The notes: a model not told the origin generated them from the letters alone. Positions 43,664 through 56,041 are shown, counted from the stretch's first letter. The stretch: 64,000 bases of DNA from Clostridium aceticum (GCF_001042715.1 NZ_CP009687.1:434001-498000); one strand, 5' to 3'. Numbers and translations: made by a program.

Positions 43664-45685
43664 ATGCACTTTGAGGAGATATTAGCACAGGAAAAACAGT
43701 TAAACCATAGAGAAAAAAAGTTTTATGGTGAAGCAATAGTATTTTTTTTACTAAGCATAGGCAGCACTTATTTGAGTTTCTATAACTACCTCTTATTCCA
43801 TACCACTATAGAACTACTGGGTATAATTATTATGATTATGATGACAATGATTGTTGTAAACACGCATAAATTTAATAAGGATCATTATTTAATGCTGCTA
43901 GGAGTCGCCTATGGGTTTGTAGCTATATGGGATTTGCTGCATACATTGGCTTACGATTCATTAGGAATTTTTTCAATGAGTACTACCAATTTGACAATAC
44001 AACTGTGGATTGTAGCACGTTACATAGAAGCTATATCTATTTTTATAGCGGTGAACTTTTTAAAGTCCCATAAAAAAATAAAAATTTCTTACTTGATTTT
44101 TGTCTACGGGATTACTAGTGTTTTCGCTTTGTTGAGTATATTTTCATGGAACATATTTCCTAAGTGTTTTATAGAGGACAAGGGCCTTACTGCCTTCAAA
44201 GTCATCAGTCAGTATATGATTATAGGTATCATAGCGGTATCTATTATTATGATGATTCGAAATAAAAATCGTTTGGATAAAAAAAGCTTTTGGTTACTAA
44301 TATTTTCTTCTATCGCCACTATTGCTTCTGAAATAACCCTATGTTATTTCAAATCACCGCAAGATATGTACATTACTATAGGGCATATCTTTAAAATTCT
44401 GTCTTTCTATTTAATATATAAGGCAATTGTAGAGACATCACTGAAAAATCCTTATGAAAAACTAGCTTCCAGTGAAGAACGGTATCGAAGTGTTGTAGAA
44501 TTGTTGCCAACGGGGGTCTGTGTTTATACTGGGGGAAAAATTAGTTTTGTCAATCCGGCTCTATGCAAAATGCTGGGTGCGGCTACCCAAGAGCTATTCT
44601 TGGACAAAGATTTACTGGATATTATTCATCCAGAGGATCATGCTCTGGTAGAAGCAAGGATGAAGCGAGTCAAGCAAGGAGAGGTTGCTGTAACTGATGA
44701 GGAAAGACTTATTACTGTAGAGGGGAAAACGTTGTATGTAGAGGTTATTTCGAAACTAGTACCCTTTGAAAACCAAGAGGCGATAGTAGCAATAGTAAGA
44801 AATATTTCAATGGATAAACACGCTGAAGCTTTAGAGAAACATATTGTATATAAGCAGAAGGAGCTTCAGCAATCAATAAAACAGGAGGAACTTAAAACTG
44901 AATTTTTCAGTAATTTATCTCATGAAATGAGAACCCCTTTAAATGTTATCTTTGGCATAGTGCAGTTACTTGAACTTCAAGGAATTACAGGAGATGCCAT
45001 GAAAAAGCATATAAAGGCATTGAAACAAAATTGTTACAGGATGTTAAAGCTTATCAACAATTTATTAGATATCACAAAAATAGATGTGGGATACTTCCAA
45101 GTTAGCTTAGAAAATTATAATATTGTTGAGGTGATAGAGGATATAACCATGTCTATAGCACCATATGCAGAAAATAATCATATAAATGTAATATTTGATA
45201 CTAATGTAGAGGAAAAGTATATGGCTGTAGATCTAAACAGTATTGAACGAATCATGATGAACTTATTATCCAATGCCATCAAATTTACAGAAGAAGAAGG
45301 AAAAATCACTGTAAGTTTTGAAGATAAGGGGGAAATAGTCACCATTTTAGTAGAGGATACTGGAGAAGGTATTCCAGCGGATCAACTCCCATTTATATTT
45401 GACCGTTTTAGACAGGTGGATAAAAGCACTAGGAAAAACCAGCAGGGAAGCGGTATCGGATTGTCCCTTGTGGAATCACTGGTGAAGATACATGGTGGAA
45501 GTATAGAAGTAAGGAGCGAGGTTGGTAGTGGGACAGAGTTTGCTATAGAATTACCTGCAACACTACAAGCCCAAAAAGAGAAAAGAATGAATGTTGGAGA
45601 GATAGACATTAAAAATAAATATGTAGAAAAGATCCATATTGAGTTTTCAGATATATATCATGCTGATTCAAAAACTAGGCATTAG
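43664..45685 (+). CDS. Membrane sensor histidine kinase (MASE3-PAS-HisKA-HATPase)
   Basis: A 673-residue sensor kinase. Residues about 20-255 contain seven to eight transmembrane helices in a MASE3-like pattern (VAYGFVAIWDLLHTLAYDSLG). A PAS domain follows (about 268-390). The phosphorylated His420 is in FSNLSHEMRTPLN, and the ATPase domain (about 530-640) has NLLSNAIKFTEEEG, DTGEGIP and GSGIGLSLVESLVKIHGG. ATG 43664 has AGGAGGGG 8 bp upstream. No response regulator lies beside it, so it is an orphan kinase. The last 35 residues are an unexplained basic tail. Confidence 0.9.
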   Translation: MHFEEILAQEKQLNHREKKFYGEAIVFFLLSIGSTYLSFYNYLLFHTTIELLGIIIMIMMTMIVVNTHKFNKDHYLMLLGVAYGFVAIWDLLHTLAYDSLGIFSMSTTNLTIQLWIVARYIEAISIFIAVNFLKSHKKIKISYLIFVYGITSVFALLSIFSWNIFPKCFIEDKGLTAFKVISQYMIIGIIAVSIIMMIRNKNRLDKKSFWLLIFSSIATIASEITLCYFKSPQDMYITIGHIFKILSFYLIYKAIVETSLKNPYEKLASSEERYRSVVELLPTGVCVYTGGKISFVNPALCKMLGAATQELFLDKDLLDIIHPEDHALVEARMKRVKQGEVAVTDEERLITVEGKTLYVEVISKLVPFENQEAIVAIVRNISMDKHAEALEKHIVYKQKELQQSIKQEELKTEFFSNLSHEMRTPLNVIFGIVQLLELQGITGDAMKKHIKALKQNCYRMLKLINNLLDITKIDVGYFQVSLENYNIVEVIEDITMSIAPYAENNHINVIFDTNVEEKYMAVDLNSIERIMMNLLSNAIKFTEEEGKITVSFEDKGEIVTILVEDTGEGIPADQLPFIFDRFRQVDKSTRKNQQGSGIGLSLVESLVKIHGGSIEVRSEVGSGTEFAIELPATLQAQKEKRMNVGEIDIKNKYVEKIHIEFSDIYHADSKTRH

Positions 45686-45702
45686 GACACTATTTATTGA
45701 GA

Positions 45703-45737
45703 AAAGAAATCACTTTAAAATAAGAGGTTTCTTTTTT
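45703..45737 (+). terminator. Terminator of the histidine kinase
   Basis: AAAAGAAATC (45702-45711) pairs with GGTTTCTTTT (45726-45735), followed by more T. Confidence 0.7.
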
Positions 45738-45858
45738 ATTGAAAATTAAGCATAAAACATTTAGAAAATTTTCAAAAAGGTGTCGTTTAAAGAAGGAATT
45801 TGGAGAAAAAGAGAGAATTTTTTAAACAGTTATAATTGATAGTAAAGGGGGGGCCATA

Positions 45859-46102
45859 TTGAAACTTATATTTAATTTACGGACGGTAGTAAAAATAGTT
45901 TTAATTCTGGTATGCATATTGATTCTCCACAGTATCACGGCTAACGGAGAATCGGTATATCTGTGGGATTCAGGAGGGGAGACGGTATACTTATCTAGAA
46001 GATAATGGCTTCTGCGTAGATTTACTATATATAGATGCAGAGGCTATAGGTGCTGATGAAAAAATAACTAAGAAAAAATTAGATAGATGGATAATTGGCT
46101 AA
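45859..46102 (+). pseudogene. Small secreted protein with a frameshift
   Basis: A TTG start at 45859 behind GGGGGGG opens a frame with a good signal peptide (MKLIFNLRTVVKIVLILVC, cleavage near ITANG). It stops at 46005 after 48 residues. In the next frame, from 45995, a fitting continuation LEDNGFCVDLLYIDAEAIG runs to a stop at 46100-46102, directly at a terminator. One extra base near 45994 would explain it. The joined product would be about 80 residues. It may be a real pseudogene, programmed frameshift or sequencing error. Confidence 0.5.
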
Positions 46103-46127
46103 CGAGGGTATAACCCTTGTTTTTTTT
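46101..46127 (+). terminator. Terminator after the frameshifted small gene
   Basis: AACGAGGGT-ATA-ACCCTTGTT forms a 9-pair stem with one G/T pair, then a T run to 46127. Confidence 0.85.
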
Positions 46128-46145
46128 GACAGAGCAAACAATCAA

Positions 46146-46220
46146 TCAAAAACTTTTTAAACTTTCTTTCGAAAGTATCTTGCAAAACTCCGTTGCTATA
46201 TTTATAATAAACTTAAATTA
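46146..46220. repeat. Dispersed repeat, family B, copy 2 (inverted)
   Basis: Reverse complement of the 13071-13145 copy with about six to eight differences. It lies between a terminator and the MoeA-like gene; the remainder of 46221-46309 shows no gene. Confidence 0.85.
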
Positions 46221-46309
46221 AGAAGATGTTTTTAAAAAGAAGTGAAGTAGGAGATACTTCTCCATAATCATATACCAAAGGTTGTTTAATCAAGAATCGG
46301 GGTGACGCA

Positions 46310-47332
46310 ATGAGAGTAGTTCGTACAAATCAAGCAGTAGGCATGGTATTAGGTCATGATATCACAGAAATTGTTCCAAATGTATTTAAAGGTGTGGCAT
46401 TTAAGAAGGGACATGTGATAAAAGAAGAAGACGTAGAGAGGTTGTTGAGGATAGGGAAAGAACATGTCTATGTTTTCCAACTAAAGCCGGATGAATTGCA
46501 TGAGGATGATGCTGCTATCCAGTTGGGAGAGTTAGCTTGCGGGGAAGGTGTTTATTTCACTGAACCAAGCGAAGGCAAAATCAATATTGTTGCTAAACAT
46601 AGAGGGCTTTTGAAAATAAATAAAGAGCTGTTAGAGGAGATCAATGATCTAGGAGAGATCTGTCTTGCAACCATCCATGGAAATCGACGGATAGATAAAG
46701 ATGGATTGATTGGAGGATGTCGTGTTATTCCTCTTACGATTCCTAAGCAAAAGATTTCTGAAGCAAAAGCAATACTAAAGGATGCAAAACCAATGATTGA
46801 GGTAAAATCCTTCAAACCACTGAAAACAGCGATAATTGTAACCGGTAGTGAGGTTTATAAGGGAAGAATAGAAGACAAGTTTGGTCCAGTTGTAGAAAAA
46901 AAAATTGAGGCCTATGATTCAGATGTTATTTATAAAACTATTGTACCGGATGAATTAGATAGGATTAAAGAAACTGTGCTACGGTGTAAAGATAAGGGAG
47001 CGGAATTAATCATTGTCACAGGGGGAATGTCTGTAGATCCAGATGACAAGACACCAGGTGCAATAAAGGCAGCAGGAGCAGAGATTATTTCCTATGGCAC
47101 CCCGGTGTTGCCAGGTGCTATGCTTTTAGTGGGTTACATAGAAGGCATACCCATTTTTGGGTTGCCGGGATGTGTGATGTTTTCCCACACTACTGCCTTT
47201 GATATACTTTTGCCGAGGGTATTTGCAGGAGAAAGAATTGTAAGAAGAGATATTACAAGAATGGGTTATGGAGGACAATGCTTGAAGTGCCAAAGCTGTA
47301 GTTTCCCTGATTGCCATTTTGGCAAGTGCTAA
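46310..47332 (+). CDS. Molybdopterin-binding protein (MoeA/MogA-like) with Cys-rich tail
   Basis: A 340-residue protein of the clostridial molybdopterin-binding type. The MogA/MoeA-like domain (about 170-310) has AIIVTGSEVYKGRIEDKF, IIVTGGMSVDPDDKTPG and GLPGCVMFS. The N-terminal part (about 1-160) is a conserved region of its own, beginning with RTNQAVGMVLGHDITEI. The last 17 residues hold five cysteines (CLKCQSCSFPDCHFGKC), a possible metal site. It is 11 bp upstream of moeA and likely acts in cofactor maturation or insertion. Confidence 0.82.
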   Translation: MRVVRTNQAVGMVLGHDITEIVPNVFKGVAFKKGHVIKEEDVERLLRIGKEHVYVFQLKPDELHEDDAAIQLGELACGEGVYFTEPSEGKINIVAKHRGLLKINKELLEEINDLGEICLATIHGNRRIDKDGLIGGCRVIPLTIPKQKISEAKAILKDAKPMIEVKSFKPLKTAIIVTGSEVYKGRIEDKFGPVVEKKIEAYDSDVIYKTIVPDELDRIKETVLRCKDKGAELIIVTGGMSVDPDDKTPGAIKAAGAEIISYGTPVLPGAMLLVGYIEGIPIFGLPGCVMFSHTTAFDILLPRVFAGERIVRRDITRMGYGGQCLKCQSCSFPDCHFGKC

Positions 47333-47343
47333 GGAGGAGGATC

Positions 47344-48576
47344 ATGCGTACAAATATTACACTAGAAGAAGCATTAGAAATATTATTGAGGCAAAGCCCT
47401 CCTATTGAATCTATTCATGTACCTTTATTGGAGAGTGTAGGAGGTGTATTAGCAGAGGATGTTTTTTGTGATGTTAACATGCCTCCCTTTGACAAATCAC
47501 CGCTAGACGGCTATGCTGTTCGTTCTGAAGATATAAAAAATGCTTCTAGAGATGAGCCGATAATATTGGAGGTAGTAGACTTCATTCCTGCTGGATACAT
47601 GTCCCGAAAGAAGGTTTCTCAAAATCAAGCTGTGCGAATTATGACGGGGGCAAAGCTTCCTGAGGGAGTTGACGTAGTCATTCGTTTTGAGGAGACTAAC
47701 TTTACTGATCAAGAAGTAAAAATATATAATGCCTATCCTTCAGGTGCTAATATTAGCAGGATGGGGGAAGATATGGAAGTAGGCGATCTCGTTCTAAAGG
47801 CCGGGTCTGTCATCGATGCACCGGAGATCGGTATACTGGCTACCCTAGGAAAAGGTTATGTTCATGTGTACCGCAAGCCTAGAGTTGCTATTTTAGCAAC
47901 TGGAAGCGAGCTGTTAGAAATCCAACAGCCATTAACAGAAGGAAAAATAAGAAACAGCAACTCCTATACCATCGCAGCCCAGGTTAAGAAATTGGGGGCA
48001 GAACCATTGATGTTGGGAATTTGTGATGATGATATAGAAACCATTAAATCAAGACTAAAATCTACCTTAGGATGGGCAGATATTATTATCACAACAGGGG
48101 GCGTTTCTGTTGGAGATTATGACTTAGCAAAGGAAGCTTTTCAGGAGGTAGGGGCGGAAATTTTATTCTGGAGGGTAAAAATGAAACCAGGGACCCCTAT
48201 AGCTGTTGCTAAATATGAAGACAAGTTAATTTTTGGCCTTTCCGGCAACCCCGCTGCTGCATATATTACCTTTGAACAATTTGTAAGGCCTATTATCCAA
48301 AAAAAGGCAGGGAAGAGCACATATAAGTTCATGGAAGTGCATTCTGTGTTGGAAAATGAGTTCAATAAGATAAGTAGTCAGAACCGATTTGTAAGAGCTA
48401 TTACTTATTATAAGGATAGAAAATATTACACGAAACTCCCCGAGAAACATAGTTCAGGCGTACTTTCCAGCCTTGCCGGCACCAATTCACTGCTATATAT
48501 TCCAGCTGGGACAGGACCTTATAAAGCTGGAGAGGAGATAAAGGTACAACTATTGAATCACCCAGAGGTATTGTAA
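47344..48576 (+). CDS. moeA: Molybdopterin molybdenumtransferase MoeA
   Basis: A 410-residue MoeA that inserts molybdate into adenylylated molybdopterin. LEEALEILL is the start; PPFDKSPLDGYAVR, RIMTGAKLPEG, VAILATGSELLE, TTGGVSVGDYD and GLSGNPAAAYITFE are family motifs. ATG 47344 has AAGGAGGAGG 4 bp upstream. The frame opens further up to 47311 but overlaps the previous gene. Probably supplies the molybdenum enzyme coded at 8877-11555 among others. Confidence 0.95.
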   Translation: MRTNITLEEALEILLRQSPPIESIHVPLLESVGGVLAEDVFCDVNMPPFDKSPLDGYAVRSEDIKNASRDEPIILEVVDFIPAGYMSRKKVSQNQAVRIMTGAKLPEGVDVVIRFEETNFTDQEVKIYNAYPSGANISRMGEDMEVGDLVLKAGSVIDAPEIGILATLGKGYVHVYRKPRVAILATGSELLEIQQPLTEGKIRNSNSYTIAAQVKKLGAEPLMLGICDDDIETIKSRLKSTLGWADIIITTGGVSVGDYDLAKEAFQEVGAEILFWRVKMKPGTPIAVAKYEDKLIFGLSGNPAAAYITFEQFVRPIIQKKAGKSTYKFMEVHSVLENEFNKISSQNRFVRAITYYKDRKYYTKLPEKHSSGVLSSLAGTNSLLYIPAGTGPYKAGEEIKVQLLNHPEVL

Positions 48577-48620
48577 GAAGAGAAAAAACATTAGACAAAA
48601 TGTAGATAAACAACATCAGG

Positions 48621-48704
48621 ACTTAATTTTGATATACTAAGGGCTACATTTGCAGCCCACGGTTTTGGGGCGAAACCGTAGACCGTGTATATCAAAATTA
48701 AAGT
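48621..48704 (+). ncRNA. Candidate structured RNA (three-way junction) between moeA and mobB
   Basis: An outer stem of about 17 pairs, ACTTAATTTTGATATAC (48621-48637) with GTATATCAAAATTAAAGT (48687-48704; one bulged base), encloses two hairpins. These are GGGCT/AGCCC (48641-48645 and 48654-48658) and ACGGTTT/AAACCGT (48659-48665 and 48673-48679). There is no T tail, so it is not a plain terminator. It lies in the gap before mobB. It could be a riboswitch, a processed RNA or a small inverted-repeat element. I do not recognise the class. Confidence 0.5.
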
Positions 48705-48755
48705 TTCAACTTGCTTATCTCTATATATAATTTATTAAAAATTGGAGGAATTGAA

Positions 48756-49259
48756 ATGATACCAATATTTTCCATAGTAGGGAAATCATCAAATACAGGA
48801 AAAACCACTGTTTTGTGCAACATTATTAAGGAGTTAAAGCAGAGAGGCTATAGGGTAGCTACCATTAAGCACGATGTGCATGGGTTTGATATTGATCATC
48901 CTGGAAAAGATACTTGGAAGCATGGGCAAGCAGGATCAGATATAGTGATGATTTCTTCCCCACAAAAATTTGCTATGATTGAAAAGGTTGATAAGGAATA
49001 TCCCTTAGATGAAATCATTGAGAAAATAAATAATATAGATATCATTATTACGGAAGGCTATAAAAGCGGGGATAAGCCTAAGCTAGAGGTCTATCGAGAG
49101 GAAATAGCCGATGAACTTCTATGTGAAGATGAAGAACTTTTTGCTTTAGTTACCGATAAGGTCTTTGAAAAGGATATCCCGCAATTTAATTTTGATGAAA
49201 TTTTATCCTTAGTAGATTTTATAGAGGAAAAATTTTTAAGCGGTAGTGGGGAGAAGTAA
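48756..49259 (+). CDS. mobB: Molybdopterin-guanine dinucleotide biosynthesis protein MobB
   Basis: A 167-residue P-loop GTP-binding protein. GKSSNTGKTT is the Walker A, TIKHDVHGFDIDHPGKDTW and the later DIIITEGYK are MobB marks. It assists MobA in making bis-MGD, the cofactor form used by DMSO-reductase-type enzymes. ATG 48756 follows GGAGG; an upstream ATG at 48711 is in frame but lacks that spacing. Confidence 0.92.
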   Translation: MIPIFSIVGKSSNTGKTTVLCNIIKELKQRGYRVATIKHDVHGFDIDHPGKDTWKHGQAGSDIVMISSPQKFAMIEKVDKEYPLDEIIEKINNIDIIITEGYKSGDKPKLEVYREEIADELLCEDEELFALVTDKVFEKDIPQFNFDEILSLVDFIEEKFLSGSGEK

Positions 49260-49282
49260 CATAACGGTGCTGGTAAACCTAT

Positions 49283-49403
49283 CTGTCATCCTGAGTGTAA
49301 CGAAGGATCTTGAAATAACGAGGAACTTTGCTAATTCTAAGATCCTTCGACTATGCTTTGTTCCGCTCAGGATGACAAATTATGGTGTAGATTAACGCTA
49401 ATG
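49283..49403. repeat. MITE-like repeat, family A, copy 5 (partial)
   Basis: Both core arms are kept (CTGTCATCCTGAG at 49283-49295 and CTCAGGATGACA at 49367-49378). The right end reads ATTAACGCTAATGA; the left terminal repeat is missing. Confidence 0.8.
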
Positions 49404-49438
49404 ATTTATGATAAAAATTATTTGAAGCATAATCTCTA

Positions 49439-49490
49439 GGGAAGAGGACTATTGACTACTTTAAGTAGTAGCAATAGCTCTCTTCCTTTT
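49439..49490 (+). terminator. Terminator after mobB
   Basis: A long interrupted stem: GGGAAGAG with CTCTTCC, CTATTG with CAATAG, ACTACTT with AAGTAGT, ending in TTTT at 49487-49490. Confidence 0.75.
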
Positions 49491-49525
49491 AAATTGCCTT
49501 TGACAAAACTTAAATCCTCCTTATG

Positions 49526-49555
49526 TTGAATACTCCCTCTAAATAATGTTAATAT
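49526..49555 (+). promoter_or_regulatory. Promoter of pcrA
   Basis: TTGAAT (49526-49531) and TAATAT (49550-49555), 18 bp apart, 38 bp before the ATG. Confidence 0.6.
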
Positions 49556-49593
49556 AGTAGGTAGCTATAGAAAGTTTGAAGGGAGTTTTTAAA

Positions 49594-53791
<4,198 letters not shown>

Positions 53792-53811
53792 AAAATTCCC
53801 CCAGGAGATAA

Positions 53812-53936
53812 GACCACTGAAAAACTATAGTTTTTTGTTTGTCATTCTGAAACAAAGTTGAAGAATCTTATGTTTGCAATATAATTAAGATCCTTCACTA
53901 ACGCTCAGGATGACAAAAATAACTTTTTCAGTGGTC
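53812..53936. repeat. MITE-like repeat, family A, copy 6, inside a larger inverted repeat
   Basis: A diverged core TTGTCATTCTGA...GCTCAGGATGACA (53839-53914) is flanked by exact inverted arms GACCACTGAAAAA (53812-53824) and TTTTTCAGTGGTC (53924-53936). Located after ligA, the whole can fold as one long hairpin and may end transcription. Confidence 0.75.
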
Positions 53937-53999
53937 TCCAGGAGAGATATCACTTTAGCATTAATCTCAAGATCTCTAACCTCTGTGGTTGCAAGATTT

Positions 54000-54024
54000 A
54001 AGGGTGGTCTTTAAGACCACCCTT
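54000..54024. terminator. Terminator-like palindrome between convergent genes
   Basis: Arms AAGGGTGGTCTT (54000-54011) and AAGACCACCCTT (54013-54024). It lies 20 bp beyond the stop of the minus-strand small gene and after ligA, so it may serve both strands. Confidence 0.65.
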
Positions 54025-54043
54025 TGAAAATTTTCTTATGTGA

Positions 54044-54223
54044 CTAGCACCAGAAATATCTTCCACCGAATAAAACGATTAGTAATAGGAAGAAGAATAA
54101 TAAGCTATCTCCACCTATAGATCTGAAGATACCACAGTTGCAGAAGATAATCACTAGAAGTAGGAAGAAGAACAATAGACTGCTATTACCTCCCCATAAA
54201 CCACCTCTTGCAGTTTCAGCCAT
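54044..54223 (-). CDS. Small hydrophobic protein (59 aa) with two like helices
   Basis: A 59-residue protein starting at ATG 54223 behind AAGGAGGTGAAAG, an excellent ribosome site. It contains two near-repeated hydrophobic segments, SSLLFFFLLLVIIFC (14-28) and DSLLFFFLLLIVLF (39-52), joined by NCGIFRSIGG, and ends in GGRYFWC. It is probably a two-helix membrane peptide of the type common in clostridial spore formers. Function is unknown; a spore or envelope role is a guess. Confidence 0.75.
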   Translation of the reverse strand: MAETARGGLWGGNSSLLFFFLLLVIIFCNCGIFRSIGGDSLLFFFLLLIVLFGGRYFWC

Positions 54224-54388
54224 AATCTTTCACCTCCTTGTTGAGATAAAGAATACTTTATCTTCTGCTTTATAATATGAAGGAGGAGGAAATAGCGTGA
54301 TAGAAGTTTAAAAAATATTGTTTAGCAATAGCATCGTTGTTGTATAATAAAAAAAGCAGAGGATATAGGAGAAAAGAGGTGGTTAAAG

Positions 54389-55069
54389 GTGATAAAAAAA
54401 GTAGGGTTATTTGTTTTTGGGCTGCTGTTATCAGTTGTTTTGCTATTAACTTCGGTGGAAATCGTAAGCTTCAACAGTAGACATTATGAAAGAGAATTTA
54501 AAAAGCATGATATTCCTGCTGTTACGGGAATGGATATGAGGAACTTACAGTATGTGATAGGAGAACTGCTGAACTACTTAAGAGATGAGCGGGAAGACTT
54601 AGATATCCTAGCTACTGTGGCAGGACAAGAACGAGAAGTTTTTGGGGAACGTGAAAAGCTTCATATGGTAGACGTAAAGGAATTATTTATTGAAGGAAGA
54701 TGGATAAGAAATATTAGTGTTGTTTTATTAGGAATCTTATTAGTTATAGCTATAAAAAAGGATCCGGATTGGAAAAAAAGTTTATCTAGGATGCTTATGT
54801 TTACAGCCATAATCAATCTAGGGCTGTTAACTATTCTTGCTTTGTTCATTTATTTTGATTTTACTAAGTACTTTGATTATTTTCACTATGTTTTTTTTGA
54901 CAATGATCTATGGATCTTAGATCCTCAGACAGAAATACTGATTCAAATGTTACCAGAGGAATTTTTTTATAATACAGCAGTAAGAATAGCTATAATCTAT
55001 GTTTCAAGCTTAATTGCATTAGGCGTAGGAGGTTTTTGGTATAAAAAAAAGGAGTGCCTATCAAGGTAA
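54389..55069 (+). CDS. TIGR01906 (DUF1461) integral membrane protein
   Basis: A 226-residue membrane protein with four to five helices. An N-terminal signal-anchor (about 5-27) precedes an outside loop with the family pattern SRHYEREFKKHDI, TGMDMRNLQYVIGELLNYL and FGEREKLHMVDVKELF; then come helices at about 107-124, 133-150 and 195-217. Starts at GTG 54389 behind AGAGGTGG. The family has no known function. It converges with the rubrerythrin-like gene. Confidence 0.85.
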   Translation: MIKKVGLFVFGLLLSVVLLLTSVEIVSFNSRHYEREFKKHDIPAVTGMDMRNLQYVIGELLNYLRDEREDLDILATVAGQEREVFGEREKLHMVDVKELFIEGRWIRNISVVLLGILLVIAIKKDPDWKKSLSRMLMFTAIINLGLLTILALFIYFDFTKYFDYFHYVFFDNDLWILDPQTEILIQMLPEEFFYNTAVRIAIIYVSSLIALGVGGFWYKKKECLSR

Positions 55070-55100
55070 CTTTAGGCAGCCTTGTCTTTTTACTCTACAT

Positions 55101-55148
55101 AACCAGACAAATAAAAGTTTTATTTATAGACTTTTGTTTGTCTGGTTA
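55101..55148. terminator. Bidirectional terminator
   Basis: AACCAGACAAATAAAAGT (55101-55118) pairs with ACTTTTGTTTGTCTGGTT (55130-55147), one mismatch. It lies between convergent genes. Confidence 0.85.
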
Positions 55149-55171
55149 AATCATGTGAAGTAGACTACGAC

Positions 55172-55573
55172 TTATTTTTTTTCTTCTAAAATTTTAGTAA
55201 GTAAAGCAGAAAGTGTTTTTTCATGCTCTAGTTCTATAGCCGCCACTTCCCCAAAGAATAAAGCAATTTCTTCAAAACCCTCTTCGCGGGCCACGCGTTC
55301 AAATTCTTTGTACATGGTGGCTCCTTCATAGTTTTCGCTTACAGCTGATAATTTTAAGTTAGAAGTCGTATCCTTGATACCTTTTAAAAATTCAAAGATT
55401 GTTTTAGCATGATCTTTCTCTTGATTGGCAATCTCCTCGAAAACCCCAGCGGTTTCTTTGTGCCCCTCCTTTAGTGCTACTTCAGAAAAATAAGTATATT
55501 TGTTTCTTGTCTGGCTTTCGCCAGCAAAGGCAGCCCAAAGATTTTTTTCTGTTTTTGTTCCCTTCAATAACAA
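55172..55573 (-). CDS. Rubrerythrin-like di-iron protein without rubredoxin domain
   Basis: A 133-residue ferritin-like four-helix protein. The two iron motifs are AFAGESQTRNKY with EEIANQEKDHAK (ExxH), and ATMYKEFERVAREE with AIELEHEKTL (ExxH). The C-terminal rubredoxin FeS4 domain of full rubrerythrin is absent, so it needs another electron donor. Rubrerythrins remove peroxide in anaerobes. No ATG is available. TTG 55573 has GGGGGG 8 bp upstream; the frame also opens at TTG 55579, too near that site. Confidence 0.85.
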   Translation of the reverse strand: MLLKGTKTEKNLWAAFAGESQTRNKYTYFSEVALKEGHKETAGVFEEIANQEKDHAKTIFEFLKGIKDTTSNLKLSAVSENYEGATMYKEFERVAREEGFEEIALFFGEVAAIELEHEKTLSALLTKILEEKK

Positions 55574-55748
55574 AACCAATCCCCCCTATAAATTAGTGAA
55601 TATGCTTTTCACAGCTAAGAATCAAACAAGCAATGGAATGAATATATTCTAACATAATTAAAAGAAAAAGAGAATCAAGATAGAAAACGAAGTAGAGGAT
55701 TTTTTTAGCAATAGAGTTATCTTAATTTACAGAAAAGATAAAAATATG

Positions 55749-55777
55749 TTGCCATTTAAAGAAAAGTATGTTAAAAT
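55749..55777 (+). promoter_or_regulatory. Promoter of feoAB
   Basis: TTGCCA (55749-55754) and TAAAAT (55772-55777) with 17-bp spacing, followed by the imperfect dyad GATAATGAAATTTGTTATC (55788-55806), a possible iron-regulator site. Confidence 0.6.
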
Positions 55778-55825
55778 TTTATAAAGGATAATGAAATTTG
55801 TTATCATTTGAAGGGGGTTATTATT

Positions 55826-56041
55826 ATGGCGTTATATCATTTACAAAAAAACAATCGTTGTATGATAGAAAAACTACCTGTGAATCACTTACTAAAATCT
55901 CTAGGAGTACGTGAGGGAATAACGGTTTCTGTAATGTCAAGACAGCCTTTAGGAGGTCCTATTGTTATTCAAATTGGCAAGAGAAGTATTGCTATAGCCA
56001 GGGATGTGGCAGAGCAGATTTTGGTGAAGGAGGTAAACTAG
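55826..56041 (+). CDS. feoA: Ferrous iron transport protein A
   Basis: A 71-residue FeoA, a small SH3-like protein that supports FeoB. MALYHLQKNNRCMIEKL, LKSLGVREGITVSV and the end RSIAIARDVAEQILV fit the family. ATG 55826 follows GAAGGGGG; a TTG at 55808 precedes that site. The stop is directly followed by feoB. Confidence 0.9.
   Translation: MALYHLQKNNRCMIEKLPVNHLLKSLGVREGITVSVMSRQPLGGPIVIQIGKRSIAIARDVAEQILVKEVN

Larger units (their letters stand above)
49260..49593. other. Intergenic stretch with repeat, terminator and pcrA promoter
   Basis: This 334-bp gap is filled by repeat A copy 5, a long terminator and the pcrA promoter, all listed. No gene is seen. Confidence 0.8.
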
